Shown here: piece by piece, positions 6,637 through 14,311 of the stretch
Position numbering within the stretch: the first letter of the stretch is position 1
How the letters are laid out: each line of letters opens with the position of its first letter
DNA from: CAZLPW01 sp964561495
Lineage (GTDB): Bacteria; Fidelibacterota; Marinisomatia; Marinisomatales; UBA1611
Assembly: GCA_964561495.1 (NCBI GenBank)
Contig: CAZLPW010000046.1
Coordinates: 1-15,978 of the forward strand
Length of the DNA: 15,978 nucleotides
Reading direction: 5' to 3'
Notes under the pieces: model-generated
What the model was told of the DNA's origin: nothing
The model's input: the letters and a program-made list of their open reading frames with translations, nothing else
Database searches by the model: none
Translations under genes and position numbers: made by a program

Positions 6637-7470
6637 CTATTGGAGAGGTTGGTATTTTTCTATAATTAAACTTGGAGGTTTAGGATTTATTTTCATTTTT
6701 AGTGGGTATGGGTAATCTCTTATATTGATTGGGTAACCATTAATGTATAATGAAAGACCATTGGTGTGAGAGAAAAGGAGTTCAGACTTTTGAACGAAAG
6801 CTTTCAGCACTTTTTGTTCACCATTTCCAAGCCTGTTTTCATTGGGTTGAGAATTCCCTTTTTTTAAAGTAAAAGCAATATTGTTTTTGGCTATTAGTTT
6901 AACAAAAAATGGTGGTTTTATATTTGGTAGCAATTCTTCGCTTGATTGATGTCTTATATAATTAGCAATTAGATCTTTATCTGATATTATTTTAGTTTTT
7001 GTATTCTGGATAATATTTTTTTCATATGAACCAGGTGATTCTGTTGAATCTATTTTTTGTGCAATAAAAATAATAAAAATAAATACTAACAGTAGCACTG
7101 AAGCTTTAATCAAATCTTGTCTCAGATTGATTGCAGGAAGCTGAGGAATAAAGTTATAAAAATTTTTAGTTATTAATTTATCATCTTCAAATTCATCTTC
7201 TATATTAGATTTACTTGTTATTGTGTGTATTGTTTTTGAAGTCCCCAAGAAAGATTCAAGTTGTTCTAGGGCATTATTTGAATCACCTCCAATCTCTTTT
7301 GCATATGCTCTTAAAAATAATCTTAAGTATGGAATGGGGAGTATGTCAAAATTTCCTGCTTCAATAGCTTCTAAATAACGCATATTTATTTTGGTGCGTT
7401 GGTGAATTTGATCAAGAGATATTTGTTTTGATTTTCTTAGTTCTTTTAATTCTATATAAAACGACGCCAT
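6637..7470 (-). CDS. RodZ-like membrane protein with N-terminal helix-turn-helix
   Basis: RodZ-type proteins link the MreB cytoskeleton to the elongation machinery at the inner membrane. The 277-residue product has a cytoplasmic helix-turn-helix of the RodZ type (about 5-70: LKELRKSKQISLDQIHQRT, then YLEAIEAGNFDILP and YLRLFLRAYAKEIG). An acidic linker (EDEFEDDK) and one membrane helix (about 121-138) follow. The extracytoplasmic C-terminus (about 185-277) looks like the beta-rich RodZ C-terminal domain (FVKLIAKNNIAFTL, LYINGYPI). The ATG at 7468-7470 has no clear ribosome binding site. It stands alone, 137 bp after maf and 147 bp before mraZ. It could instead be a membrane-bound regulator of the same fold, so I leave the symbol empty. 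Confidence 0.85.
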   Translation of the reverse strand: MASFYIELKELRKSKQISLDQIHQRTKINMRYLEAIEAGNFDILPIPYLRLFLRAYAKEIGGDSNNALEQLESFLGTSKTIHTITSKSNIEDEFEDDKLITKNFYNFIPQLPAINLRQDLIKASVLLLVFIFIIFIAQKIDSTESPGSYEKNIIQNTKTKIISDKDLIANYIRHQSSEELLPNIKPPFFVKLIAKNNIAFTLKKGNSQPNENRLGNGEQKVLKAFVQKSELLFSHTNGLSLYINGYPINIRDYPYPLKMKINPKPPSLIIEKYQPLQ

Positions 7471-7607
7471 TATTTAAGCTACTTTTATTTTCTATAACAG
7501 TGCGTCAAGGTACAAAACGAGAGTATTGATTTCAATAAAAAATAAACCATTGGTATAAAAATAATAAAAAAGATGAGTTAATATTATATTGATTTTATTT
7601 TAATTCC

Positions 7608-8186
7608 CTAATTTATTAGATATTTTATCTTTTTATACTCCGTATAAAATAAAGAAAGAGGAAGGCCCATTACATTGTAATAGCATCCATTGATATTATT
7701 TATATGTACTGAGAAGAATCCTTGAATCCCATATGCTCCTGCTTTGTCTAAAGTATTATTTTTATTTATATAATTCCAAATCTCGTTTTGACTAAGTTTA
7801 TTTACAGCAACAAAAGTTTCTTTATGCGAAGATTTTAAAATATTTTTTTCTTTATTAAAAAAAATAATAGCAGTTATGACCTTGTGTGTTCTACCAGATA
7901 ATAATTCTAGCATTCTAAAACTTTCATTTTTATCCTTAGGTTTACCTAGTATTTTATTTTTATAAGTAACGATTGTATCTGCTGCAATAATCAAATTCTT
8001 TGGTTTATGTTTTCCTACATCAATGGCCTTTTTTTCTGCCCAATATTTAGCGAAATCAACTGGTGGTAAATTTAATTTTTTGCTTTCATTAATATTACTT
8101 GGGAAAATATCAAAATTTATTTTCAATTTTTTAAGGAGTCTTTTTCTTCTTGGTGAATTTGATGCTAGAATTAATAAATGATTCAT
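7608..8186 (-). CDS. maf: Maf-family nucleoside triphosphate pyrophosphatase (YhdE-like dTTP/UTP type)
   Basis: Maf proteins hydrolyse non-canonical or excess nucleoside triphosphates to monophosphates and have been tied to septum control. The protein is 192 aa from the ATG at 8184-8186 (MNHLLILAS). That ATG forms an ATGA overlap with the porU stop and puts the N-terminal strand where the family has it. An in-frame ATG at 8199-8201 would only add MREVS. Visible motifs are S9-N-S-P-R-R14 for phosphate binding, AADTIV with the candidate catalytic Asp70, GRTHKV, and DKAGAYGIQG. The last motif characterises the YhdE subgroup (dTTP/UTP pyrophosphatase) rather than YceF. Translation is probably coupled to porU. 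Its role in division here is inference. Confidence 0.94.
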   Translation of the reverse strand: MNHLLILASNSPRRKRLLKKLKINFDIFPSNINESKKLNLPPVDFAKYWAEKKAIDVGKHKPKNLIIAADTIVTYKNKILGKPKDKNESFRMLELLSGRTHKVITAIIFFNKEKNILKSSHKETFVAVNKLSQNEIWNYINKNNTLDKAGAYGIQGFFSVHINNINGCYYNVMGLPLSLFYTEYKKIKYLIN

Positions 8187-11100
8187 TGAAACTTCACGCA
8201 TCTACCAATATAGGTAGTTTTTTGATTCGAGTTAGTTGCTTTAATAACATATATGTATACTCCATTTGCAATTATGTCGCCAAAACTATTTCTTCCATTC
8301 CAATCTATATAATGATATCCAGTTTGAAGATTATTATAGCTAAACTTTTTTATTCTTCTCCCACCTAAAGTAAACAGCTCTAAAGTTATTTGAGCATTTT
8401 TTGTTAATTCAAATATGAATTTAGTTGATTTTGAAAAGGGGTTAGGGAAATTATATGAATTGTGAATTTTTAATTTTTCTTTTTTATATCTTTCTAACTT
8501 TATTGATTTTTTATTTGGATTATTTGCATTGTCCCAAACCTGAACTTCTATATTTAATCCTTTATTGTTTAGATTAGACAGAATTATGCTTCCGCTTATT
8601 ATGCTATTATAATCATAGTAAAATTGGTTTGTAATATTTGTTTCTTCTCCTGATTCAATGTCTAAGAGAATAATTTCATGACCTATTTCATTGGTTACAT
8701 TAATACCAATAGGGTCTGATAGTCTTATTATCAAGTGTTCATTTATTGCAAGATGGTCTCCAGAATGAATTACTGAACCAATACTATTTTCAAATGAAAT
8801 TTGAGGTCCCAAATTGTCTTCAATAAAGTTTTCTCCTCCAATGATTGTAATGTTTTCATAGTTTCCAATTGCATCTTGTGAATTATTGTGGAGATAAATT
8901 AAAATTTTTGAAGGTTCTGATGAATATGATATATCTTGCGGAACTCTTACCTGTCCTGAGAATGTATTGTTTTCGTATGAAAATTGTCCACGGAATAATG
9001 CTGCCCCAGGCAATACATATGATAAGCTTTCAGATTGAGAATTAATAAGATAATTCCTTGTTACAGGTCGATCTGCGTCAAATAATGTAACTGAGCCAAA
9101 ACTTTCTGTCGAAATTATATCTGTAGTACCGACAAATGAACCTATGCCAAGTGTTTTTAAGGTATCAGGACTTATAGAATTTATTGAGGCAGTTTTGGAA
9201 GGAATTGGTAACCTCATAATTGGATCGCCAAAAAGATGAAAGTATTCACTTTCAGTGCTGCCATTTTTAATACTTTGTAAGAGGACTCCAACAGGTAATT
9301 CGGATACAGAGTTATTTGGGAACATCGATTCAAATAAATCTTTTGTATAGCGCTCATTTCCAGTAACAGTAATTGGTCGAGTTGTTGATATAATCATTGA
9401 GGCAGCATTCATCGGTTGTCTTATTAGTTCCTCTGCAAAGGATTCAGTTAATGGGTCATCAAAATGTCCAAAAGAACATGTGCCGACTATCCATAAAGGG
9501 AGCTTTAACCCTGTATTAATATTATTGATATCTCCTCGATCAATATATAATAGTTTTTCTTGAGCCAATTGTATTGGTGAACCGTGTCCAATATAAGAAA
9601 TAATAGCAGTTCCAGAATTTAAATTATCAAAAATTGCCTGAGTTGCAGATGGCTTAATTACACCATAAGCAGAAGCATCTCCTACTTCGGGGAATTCCAT
9701 CATATAAATTTTATCAATAAAAATTGTAGATGGAATGAGGTTAGATAATTCTTCAGAATTTAATGTATGAGATTTACCAGTAGAGATTGAACCGTGGCTT
9801 GGCTCTGGTCTTGATGCATCATCAGCAACAAGTGTTATTTTTTGTTTCCAAGGTCCAAAATCAGGGTTGCTTTCATACGCAAGTATTTTATTTATAAAAT
9901 TGTCTACTTCTCCAATATTCCGAGCGGGGTAACGTCCCAAAGCAATTTCTGGGATATTACCATAAATTGTTGCTAAACGATCATCAGTTGCATATGATCG
10001 TGCTCCTGAGACCTGAATTGTTGGAACTATAATCCCTGAATTGCCATTTATATTTCTGTAATCATAACCACTATCTCCAAGAATTAATGCTGCAAAAGGG
10101 GATGGAGATTGCCAATTTTCTTGAGTCCATTGAATAAAAGTTCTTATTGCCATAGGATCTAGGTTTCCAGCTGAAAATTCTTTATATATTGTTTCTAGAT
10201 CAGCATATATAGCAGGTTGACGATTTGCAATCAATTCTAAAGATGAAGACATAAACTCAGCTGGTCCAATTATTAGATAGTTAGCTTGTAATTCAGAATT
10301 TCTTAAACTATAAAATTCGTTTTTTTCTTCAATTTGAATGTCAATTACCTTTTCAACATTATCTATGTTAAATAATAAAAAATGACCTAAACTATCATTA
10401 GAATTTTTCCAGTCAGCATAGCCCTCATTAGAAATATTTATTTTTTTAGGAATATTTGGTTGAGATATATCCCAAAGAAAAATTTTTTCATAAGAATCAC
10501 CTGAAAAAACAAATCTTATATTCTGACCGATTATAGGAGATGAAAAATGGTAGTTTTCAATTATATTTAGATATCGACCATATCGTAATTCAATATAATC
10601 AAAGTATGGTTGAGAATTTATACTTGATGATGAATTAGTTATTGAAAAGTAGTTATACCCATTCATTAAGTTTATAGGTGGGGATAAGTCATTGATCGTC
10701 CTATAACCTGACCCTGACCATGTCATCGTACTACCTATTTTATTTCCATCTAAATTAGGATGCCGGATGGTTAAAACATGTGTAGAAGTTTGATTTTTTA
10801 CTGATGAATGTCCCTTAAATCCAGCTGAAAAATTAATATTTAAATCGTTTTTAGGATCGGATATTGTGGTTTGAACTGATATTGAAGATCCAGATGGTAT
10901 GGGGTTATCTAACCATAGAATTCCAGATCCTTCTAAATTAATAATATCATTTTCAATTCTTAAGTGAGATATACCATAATCAAGAACTAAATCTATATCT
11001 GATGGAAGTTGACTTTCTTTAATTCTTTTTCCTTCGTTTAAATCATTGTATGGCATAAATAACCATACTTTATTTTGATTGAAATATAAATTTTGCGACC

Positions 11101-11902
11101 AAACAAGATTCTCGCTATTATTATCAAAGCCGCTAGGTCCCCGACCGTAGAATAGAATAAAATCATCTGCATCAAAAGAGCCATCAATCTCACCAGAAAT
11201 ATAGATTGAAAACTCAACTAAGTTTTCGGGTATTTCTAAATTCGTAGATTGGGTTCTGTTTCGGCCTAATTCGGAACTCATAAACATTTTGAATGACCGA
11301 GGATCAAGTTGATTAATATCTGGAACAACTGAAATTAATGAATTGAAATTAATTTTTTTAACATTATCATTATAGATATTAAACGATGCCCAAATCCCAT
11401 CTGGATAATCTATTTTTTTATTTAAAACTCTTGGATTTTTAATTATCCAGTTCTGAGCTGTTTTCCAATTAATTATTCTATTTGAAAGCAGAATTGATTC
11501 ATTGTTATTTGGTTTTCTAAAAGGTCCAGAGCCTTTATCAAATTTTAATTTTATTTTTATACTTTGAAAGTAAGTGTTATTTGTATCTAGTGGGCAAATT
11601 CTTAAGCTAGCAGTCTCCAGGTTTTGAATCTTTTGTCTATTACTCCAAATAAATGGTTCGTTTTTTCTTTTGATTTTTGAAGAGAATGGGATCTTTTTAC
11701 GTTGTTCAAAGAAAACTTCAGTTATTGGAAGCTCCTTGTTTGGCAAGCCAACTAAAAAATGGCTAGGGAATAAGTCAGCATTAGTTTTAGGAATTATTTC
11801 AAGTTGAATAAATAATTCTTGATCATTATTAACTAAAATAGTTTTATTTATAATGCCAAAAAGATTTCCAGTAAAAAAAACTAAAATTATATATCGAATC
11901 AT
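8183..11902 (-). CDS. porU: Type IX secretion system sortase PorU (C25 gingipain-type cysteine peptidase)
   Basis: PorU acts at the cell surface: it cleaves the C-terminal sorting domain from T9SS cargo and attaches the cargo to lipopolysaccharide. The 1239-residue product begins with a short hydrophobic signal-like segment (MIRYIILVFFTGNLFG). About 500 residues of beta-rich sequence follow, then a C25 peptidase domain (about 541-897). Its features include LILGDSGYDYRN, SYATDD, ALGRYPARN, YIGHGSP with the catalytic His773, GTCSFGHFDDP with the catalytic Cys809, and HLFGDPIMRLP. Residues about 1150-1239 form a T9SS-type C-terminal domain (NFPNPFSKST, GRRIKKFS, DWNGRNSFGD, IANGVYIY), which PorU itself usually carries. 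It overlaps maf by ATGA. No other T9SS gene is in view. A secreted C25 protease is the alternative, but length and motif spacing favour PorU. Confidence 0.9.
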   Translation of the reverse strand: MIRYIILVFFTGNLFGIINKTILVNNDQELFIQLEIIPKTNADLFPSHFLVGLPNKELPITEVFFEQRKKIPFSSKIKRKNEPFIWSNRQKIQNLETASLRICPLDTNNTYFQSIKIKLKFDKGSGPFRKPNNNESILLSNRIINWKTAQNWIIKNPRVLNKKIDYPDGIWASFNIYNDNVKKINFNSLISVVPDINQLDPRSFKMFMSSELGRNRTQSTNLEIPENLVEFSIYISGEIDGSFDADDFILFYGRGPSGFDNNSENLVWSQNLYFNQNKVWLFMPYNDLNEGKRIKESQLPSDIDLVLDYGISHLRIENDIINLEGSGILWLDNPIPSGSSISVQTTISDPKNDLNINFSAGFKGHSSVKNQTSTHVLTIRHPNLDGNKIGSTMTWSGSGYRTINDLSPPINLMNGYNYFSITNSSSSINSQPYFDYIELRYGRYLNIIENYHFSSPIIGQNIRFVFSGDSYEKIFLWDISQPNIPKKINISNEGYADWKNSNDSLGHFLLFNIDNVEKVIDIQIEEKNEFYSLRNSELQANYLIIGPAEFMSSSLELIANRQPAIYADLETIYKEFSAGNLDPMAIRTFIQWTQENWQSPSPFAALILGDSGYDYRNINGNSGIIVPTIQVSGARSYATDDRLATIYGNIPEIALGRYPARNIGEVDNFINKILAYESNPDFGPWKQKITLVADDASRPEPSHGSISTGKSHTLNSEELSNLIPSTIFIDKIYMMEFPEVGDASAYGVIKPSATQAIFDNLNSGTAIISYIGHGSPIQLAQEKLLYIDRGDINNINTGLKLPLWIVGTCSFGHFDDPLTESFAEELIRQPMNAASMIISTTRPITVTGNERYTKDLFESMFPNNSVSELPVGVLLQSIKNGSTESEYFHLFGDPIMRLPIPSKTASINSISPDTLKTLGIGSFVGTTDIISTESFGSVTLFDADRPVTRNYLINSQSESLSYVLPGAALFRGQFSYENNTFSGQVRVPQDISYSSEPSKILIYLHNNSQDAIGNYENITIIGGENFIEDNLGPQISFENSIGSVIHSGDHLAINEHLIIRLSDPIGINVTNEIGHEIILLDIESGEETNITNQFYYDYNSIISGSIILSNLNNKGLNIEVQVWDNANNPNKKSIKLERYKKEKLKIHNSYNFPNPFSKSTKFIFELTKNAQITLELFTLGGRRIKKFSYNNLQTGYHYIDWNGRNSFGDIIANGVYIYVIKATNSNQKTTYIGRCVKFQ

Positions 11903-11935
11903 TCTATTGATTATAACTTTTCATTGTTAACCTCG

Positions 11936-11965
11936 TTGTAAAGTACAATATACAGAGGGTATATT
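11936..11965 (+). promoter_or_regulatory. Possible promoter for aconitase-serA
   Basis: The 138-bp gap between the divergent porU and aconitase genes contains TTGTAA (11936-11941, 4 of 6), an 18-bp spacer and TATATT (11960-11965, 5 of 6) on the plus strand. Transcription would start near 11972, giving a leader of about 69 bases. Several other AT-rich hexamers in 11981-12015 could serve as -10 elements, so the exact position is uncertain. Confidence 0.4.
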
Positions 11966-12024
11966 AACCATTCTAATTTTTTACTGTTATTATATATTTA
12001 CTAACTATAAAAATAATTTTTTCC

Positions 12025-12031
12025 AGGAGAG
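12025..12031 (+). promoter_or_regulatory. Ribosome binding site of aconitase
   Basis: AGGAGAG ends nine bases before the aconitase ATG (12041) and is a strong Shine-Dalgarno match. It supports that start codon. It is the only strong site I found ahead of any gene in the window. Confidence 0.85.
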
Positions 12032-12040
12032 TTTATTCAA

Positions 12041-14299
12041 ATGTTTGATGAAAAAATGATTGCAAATTTTTATTCTGAAATGCCAAATAAAATTTCTATG
12101 GCTAGAAAAATATTAAAAAGGCCAATGACTATTACTGAAAAAATATTATTGGCTCATTTGCATAAGGAAACAAAAATTAAAAATTTTTTAAAAGGCAAAG
12201 ACTACGTAGAGTTTTCTCCTGATAGAGTTGCAATGCAAGATGCTACTGCTCAAATGGCTTTATTACAATTTATGATGGCTGGGAAAAATAAAACTGCGGT
12301 TCCTGCAACAGTGCATTGTGACCATTTAATACAGGCAAAAGAAAAAGCAAGCTCTGATCTTCAAAAAGCAAAAAAAACAAACAATGAGGTTTATAAATTT
12401 CTTGATTCTGTTTCTAATAAGTATGGGATTGGTTTTTGGAAACCTGGTGCAGGTATCATACATCAAGTAGTACTTGAAAACTATGCATTTCCTGGCGGAA
12501 TGATGATAGGGACTGATAGCCATACTGTTAATGCAGGCGGATTGGGAATGATAGCTGTTGGAGTTGGCGGAGCGGATGCTGTAGATGTTATGGCTGGTAT
12601 GCCTTGGGAATTACAGTATCCTAAATTAATTGGGGTAAAACTTTTGGGTAAACTTAACGGTTGGTCATCGCCAAAAGATATTATTTTAAAAGTAGCTGGT
12701 ATTTTGAGTGTGAAAGGTGGGACAGGATGTGTGATTGAATATTTTGGGTCAGGAGCTAAAAATCTTTCATGTACTGGTAAGGGGACAATATGTAACATGG
12801 GAGCAGAAGTTGGTGCCACTACATCAGTTTTCAATTATGATGATAGTATGAGTGAGTATTTAAAAGCGACGGGTAGAGCTAAAGTATCAAAATTAGCTGA
12901 TGAGCTTACTGATTATCTTTCATCCGATAAAGATGTTCATGATTCCCCAGAAGATTATTATGATCAATATATTGAAATTGATCTAAATAAATTAGAACCT
13001 CATTTAAATGGTCCATTTACTCCAGATTTAGCTACGCCAATATCAATGATGAAAAAAAATACTGAAAAAAATAAGTGGCCAAAAAAGATAGAAGTAGGGT
13101 TAATTGGCTCATGTACAAACTCTTCATATGAAGATATTTCAAGGGCTGCTTCAATTGCAAAGCAAGCAAATGATGCTGGTTTAAAGCCAAAATCATTATT
13201 TACAGTTACACCTGGATCTGAACAAGTAAGGTTTACGGTAAAACGGGATGGGTATTTAGATATTTTTGAGGAGATTGGTGCGAATATTTTTGCAAATGCA
13301 TGTGGCCCATGTATAGGTCAGTGGAATCGTAAAGGTTCAGAAAAAAAGGAAAAGAATACTATAGTACATTCATTCAACAGGAATTTTTCAAAGAGGGCTG
13401 ATGGAAACCCTAATACTTTTGCATTTGTTGGCTCGCCTGAAATTGTAACTGCATTAGCTATAGCGGGGGATCTTACATTCAATCCAATAAATGATTATTT
13501 AATAGATAAAAATGGGAAAAAATTTAGGTTTGAAGAGCCTAGTGGTTATAAACTACCAAAAAATGGTTTTGATGTTGAAGACTTATGTTATAAAGCGCCT
13601 GAGACTGATGGCAGTAAAATTAATGTAAAAGTAGATATAAATTCTGATAGATTGCAACTCCTTGAGCCATTCCCAAAATGGGATGGGAAAAATATTAAAA
13701 ATATGAGGCTTCTTATAAAGGCAAAAGGGAAATGCACTACCGATCATATTTCAATGGCTGGCCCTTGGTTGAGGTACAGGGGACATTTAGACAATATTTC
13801 AGATAATATGTTAACAGGTGCGATAAATTATTTCAACGGAAAAACTAATCTGGTAAAAAATCAGTTAAATAATATTTATGCCCCAGTCCCTAAAGTACAG
13901 CGAGACTATAAAAGAAAAAATATTAGTACAATCGTGGTTGGAGATGAAAATTATGGAGAAGGATCTTCTAGAGAACATGCTGCTATGGAACCTCGGTATT
14001 TAGGGGTTAAAGTGATTCTCGTTAAATCCTATGCTAGGATTCATGAAACTAATTTAAAAAAACAAGGAATGCTTGCACTAACATTTGCAAATTCTAAAGA
14101 TTATGAGCTTATTTGTGAGGATGACATATTTGAAATAACGAATTTGGTAGATTTCAAACCGAAAAACAATCTGATAATGTCTATTAAGCATAATGATAAA
14201 ACTGTTGATATTATTGAATGTTGCCACACTTATAATGATACACAAATTGATTGGTTTAAAGCGGGCTCAGCTTTAAATCTAATTCGAGGAAACAATTGA
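12041..14299 (+). CDS. Aconitate hydratase, mitochondrial-type
   Basis: Aconitase interconverts citrate and isocitrate through cis-aconitate in the TCA cycle, using a [4Fe-4S] cluster. The 752-residue length and the residue spacing match the mitochondrial-type family. The cluster-binding cysteines fall at Cys358 (GSCTNSSYED), Cys421 and Cys424 (ANACGPCIGQW). The active-site serine falls at Ser642 (GEGSSREHAA). These are the same numbers as in mature pig heart aconitase. Other signatures are IGTDSHTVNAGGLG and VGGADAVDVMAG in the N-terminal domains, and SYARIHETNLKKQG in the swivelling C-terminal domain. The start is fixed by a strong Shine-Dalgarno sequence. serA begins 12 bp downstream, so the two are probably cotranscribed. 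It is distinct from the longer AcnA/IRP and the AcnB architectures. Confidence 0.97.
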   Translation: MFDEKMIANFYSEMPNKISMARKILKRPMTITEKILLAHLHKETKIKNFLKGKDYVEFSPDRVAMQDATAQMALLQFMMAGKNKTAVPATVHCDHLIQAKEKASSDLQKAKKTNNEVYKFLDSVSNKYGIGFWKPGAGIIHQVVLENYAFPGGMMIGTDSHTVNAGGLGMIAVGVGGADAVDVMAGMPWELQYPKLIGVKLLGKLNGWSSPKDIILKVAGILSVKGGTGCVIEYFGSGAKNLSCTGKGTICNMGAEVGATTSVFNYDDSMSEYLKATGRAKVSKLADELTDYLSSDKDVHDSPEDYYDQYIEIDLNKLEPHLNGPFTPDLATPISMMKKNTEKNKWPKKIEVGLIGSCTNSSYEDISRAASIAKQANDAGLKPKSLFTVTPGSEQVRFTVKRDGYLDIFEEIGANIFANACGPCIGQWNRKGSEKKEKNTIVHSFNRNFSKRADGNPNTFAFVGSPEIVTALAIAGDLTFNPINDYLIDKNGKKFRFEEPSGYKLPKNGFDVEDLCYKAPETDGSKINVKVDINSDRLQLLEPFPKWDGKNIKNMRLLIKAKGKCTTDHISMAGPWLRYRGHLDNISDNMLTGAINYFNGKTNLVKNQLNNIYAPVPKVQRDYKRKNISTIVVGDENYGEGSSREHAAMEPRYLGVKVILVKSYARIHETNLKKQGMLALTFANSKDYELICEDDIFEITNLVDFKPKNNLIMSIKHNDKTVDIIECCHTYNDTQIDWFKAGSALNLIRGNN

Positions 14300-14311
14300 C
14301 TTTGGTTTTAT

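Noticed and set aside
6626..6639. Hairpin TAGCG-GTGA-CGCTA overlapping the rodZ-like stop codon, a possible terminator
   Set aside because: The stem is only 5 bp, and on the minus strand it is followed by A residues rather than a T-run. It does not look like an intrinsic terminator in either direction.
6702..6713. Further GTGGG/TGGG repeats inside the rodZ-like gene (GTGGGTATGGGT on the plus strand)
   Set aside because: The spacing is not the 10-bp period of the MraZ boxes, and the bases are explained by codons for Tyr-Pro in the protein's C-terminus.
7471..7607. Promoter or small RNA in the 137-bp gap between maf and the rodZ-like gene
   Set aside because: TTGAAA and TTGACG hexamers occur on the minus strand, but none pairs with a good -10 at 16-18 bp. 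No stable stem or tRNA-like fold is visible. A promoter is likely somewhere here but I cannot place it.
8183..11902. porU as an undescribed large surface protein or adhesin
   Set aside because: The C25 catalytic His and Cys motifs, ALGRYPARN, FGDP and the sorting domain in the correct order identify a known family.
12326..12834. Two minus-strand open frames opposite aconitase, and similar frames opposite murF, murE, ftsI, rsmH, maf/porU and serA
   Set aside because: They lie fully or mostly inside strongly conserved genes on the other strand, lack recognisable domains, and have low-complexity compositions typical of antisense shadow frames.
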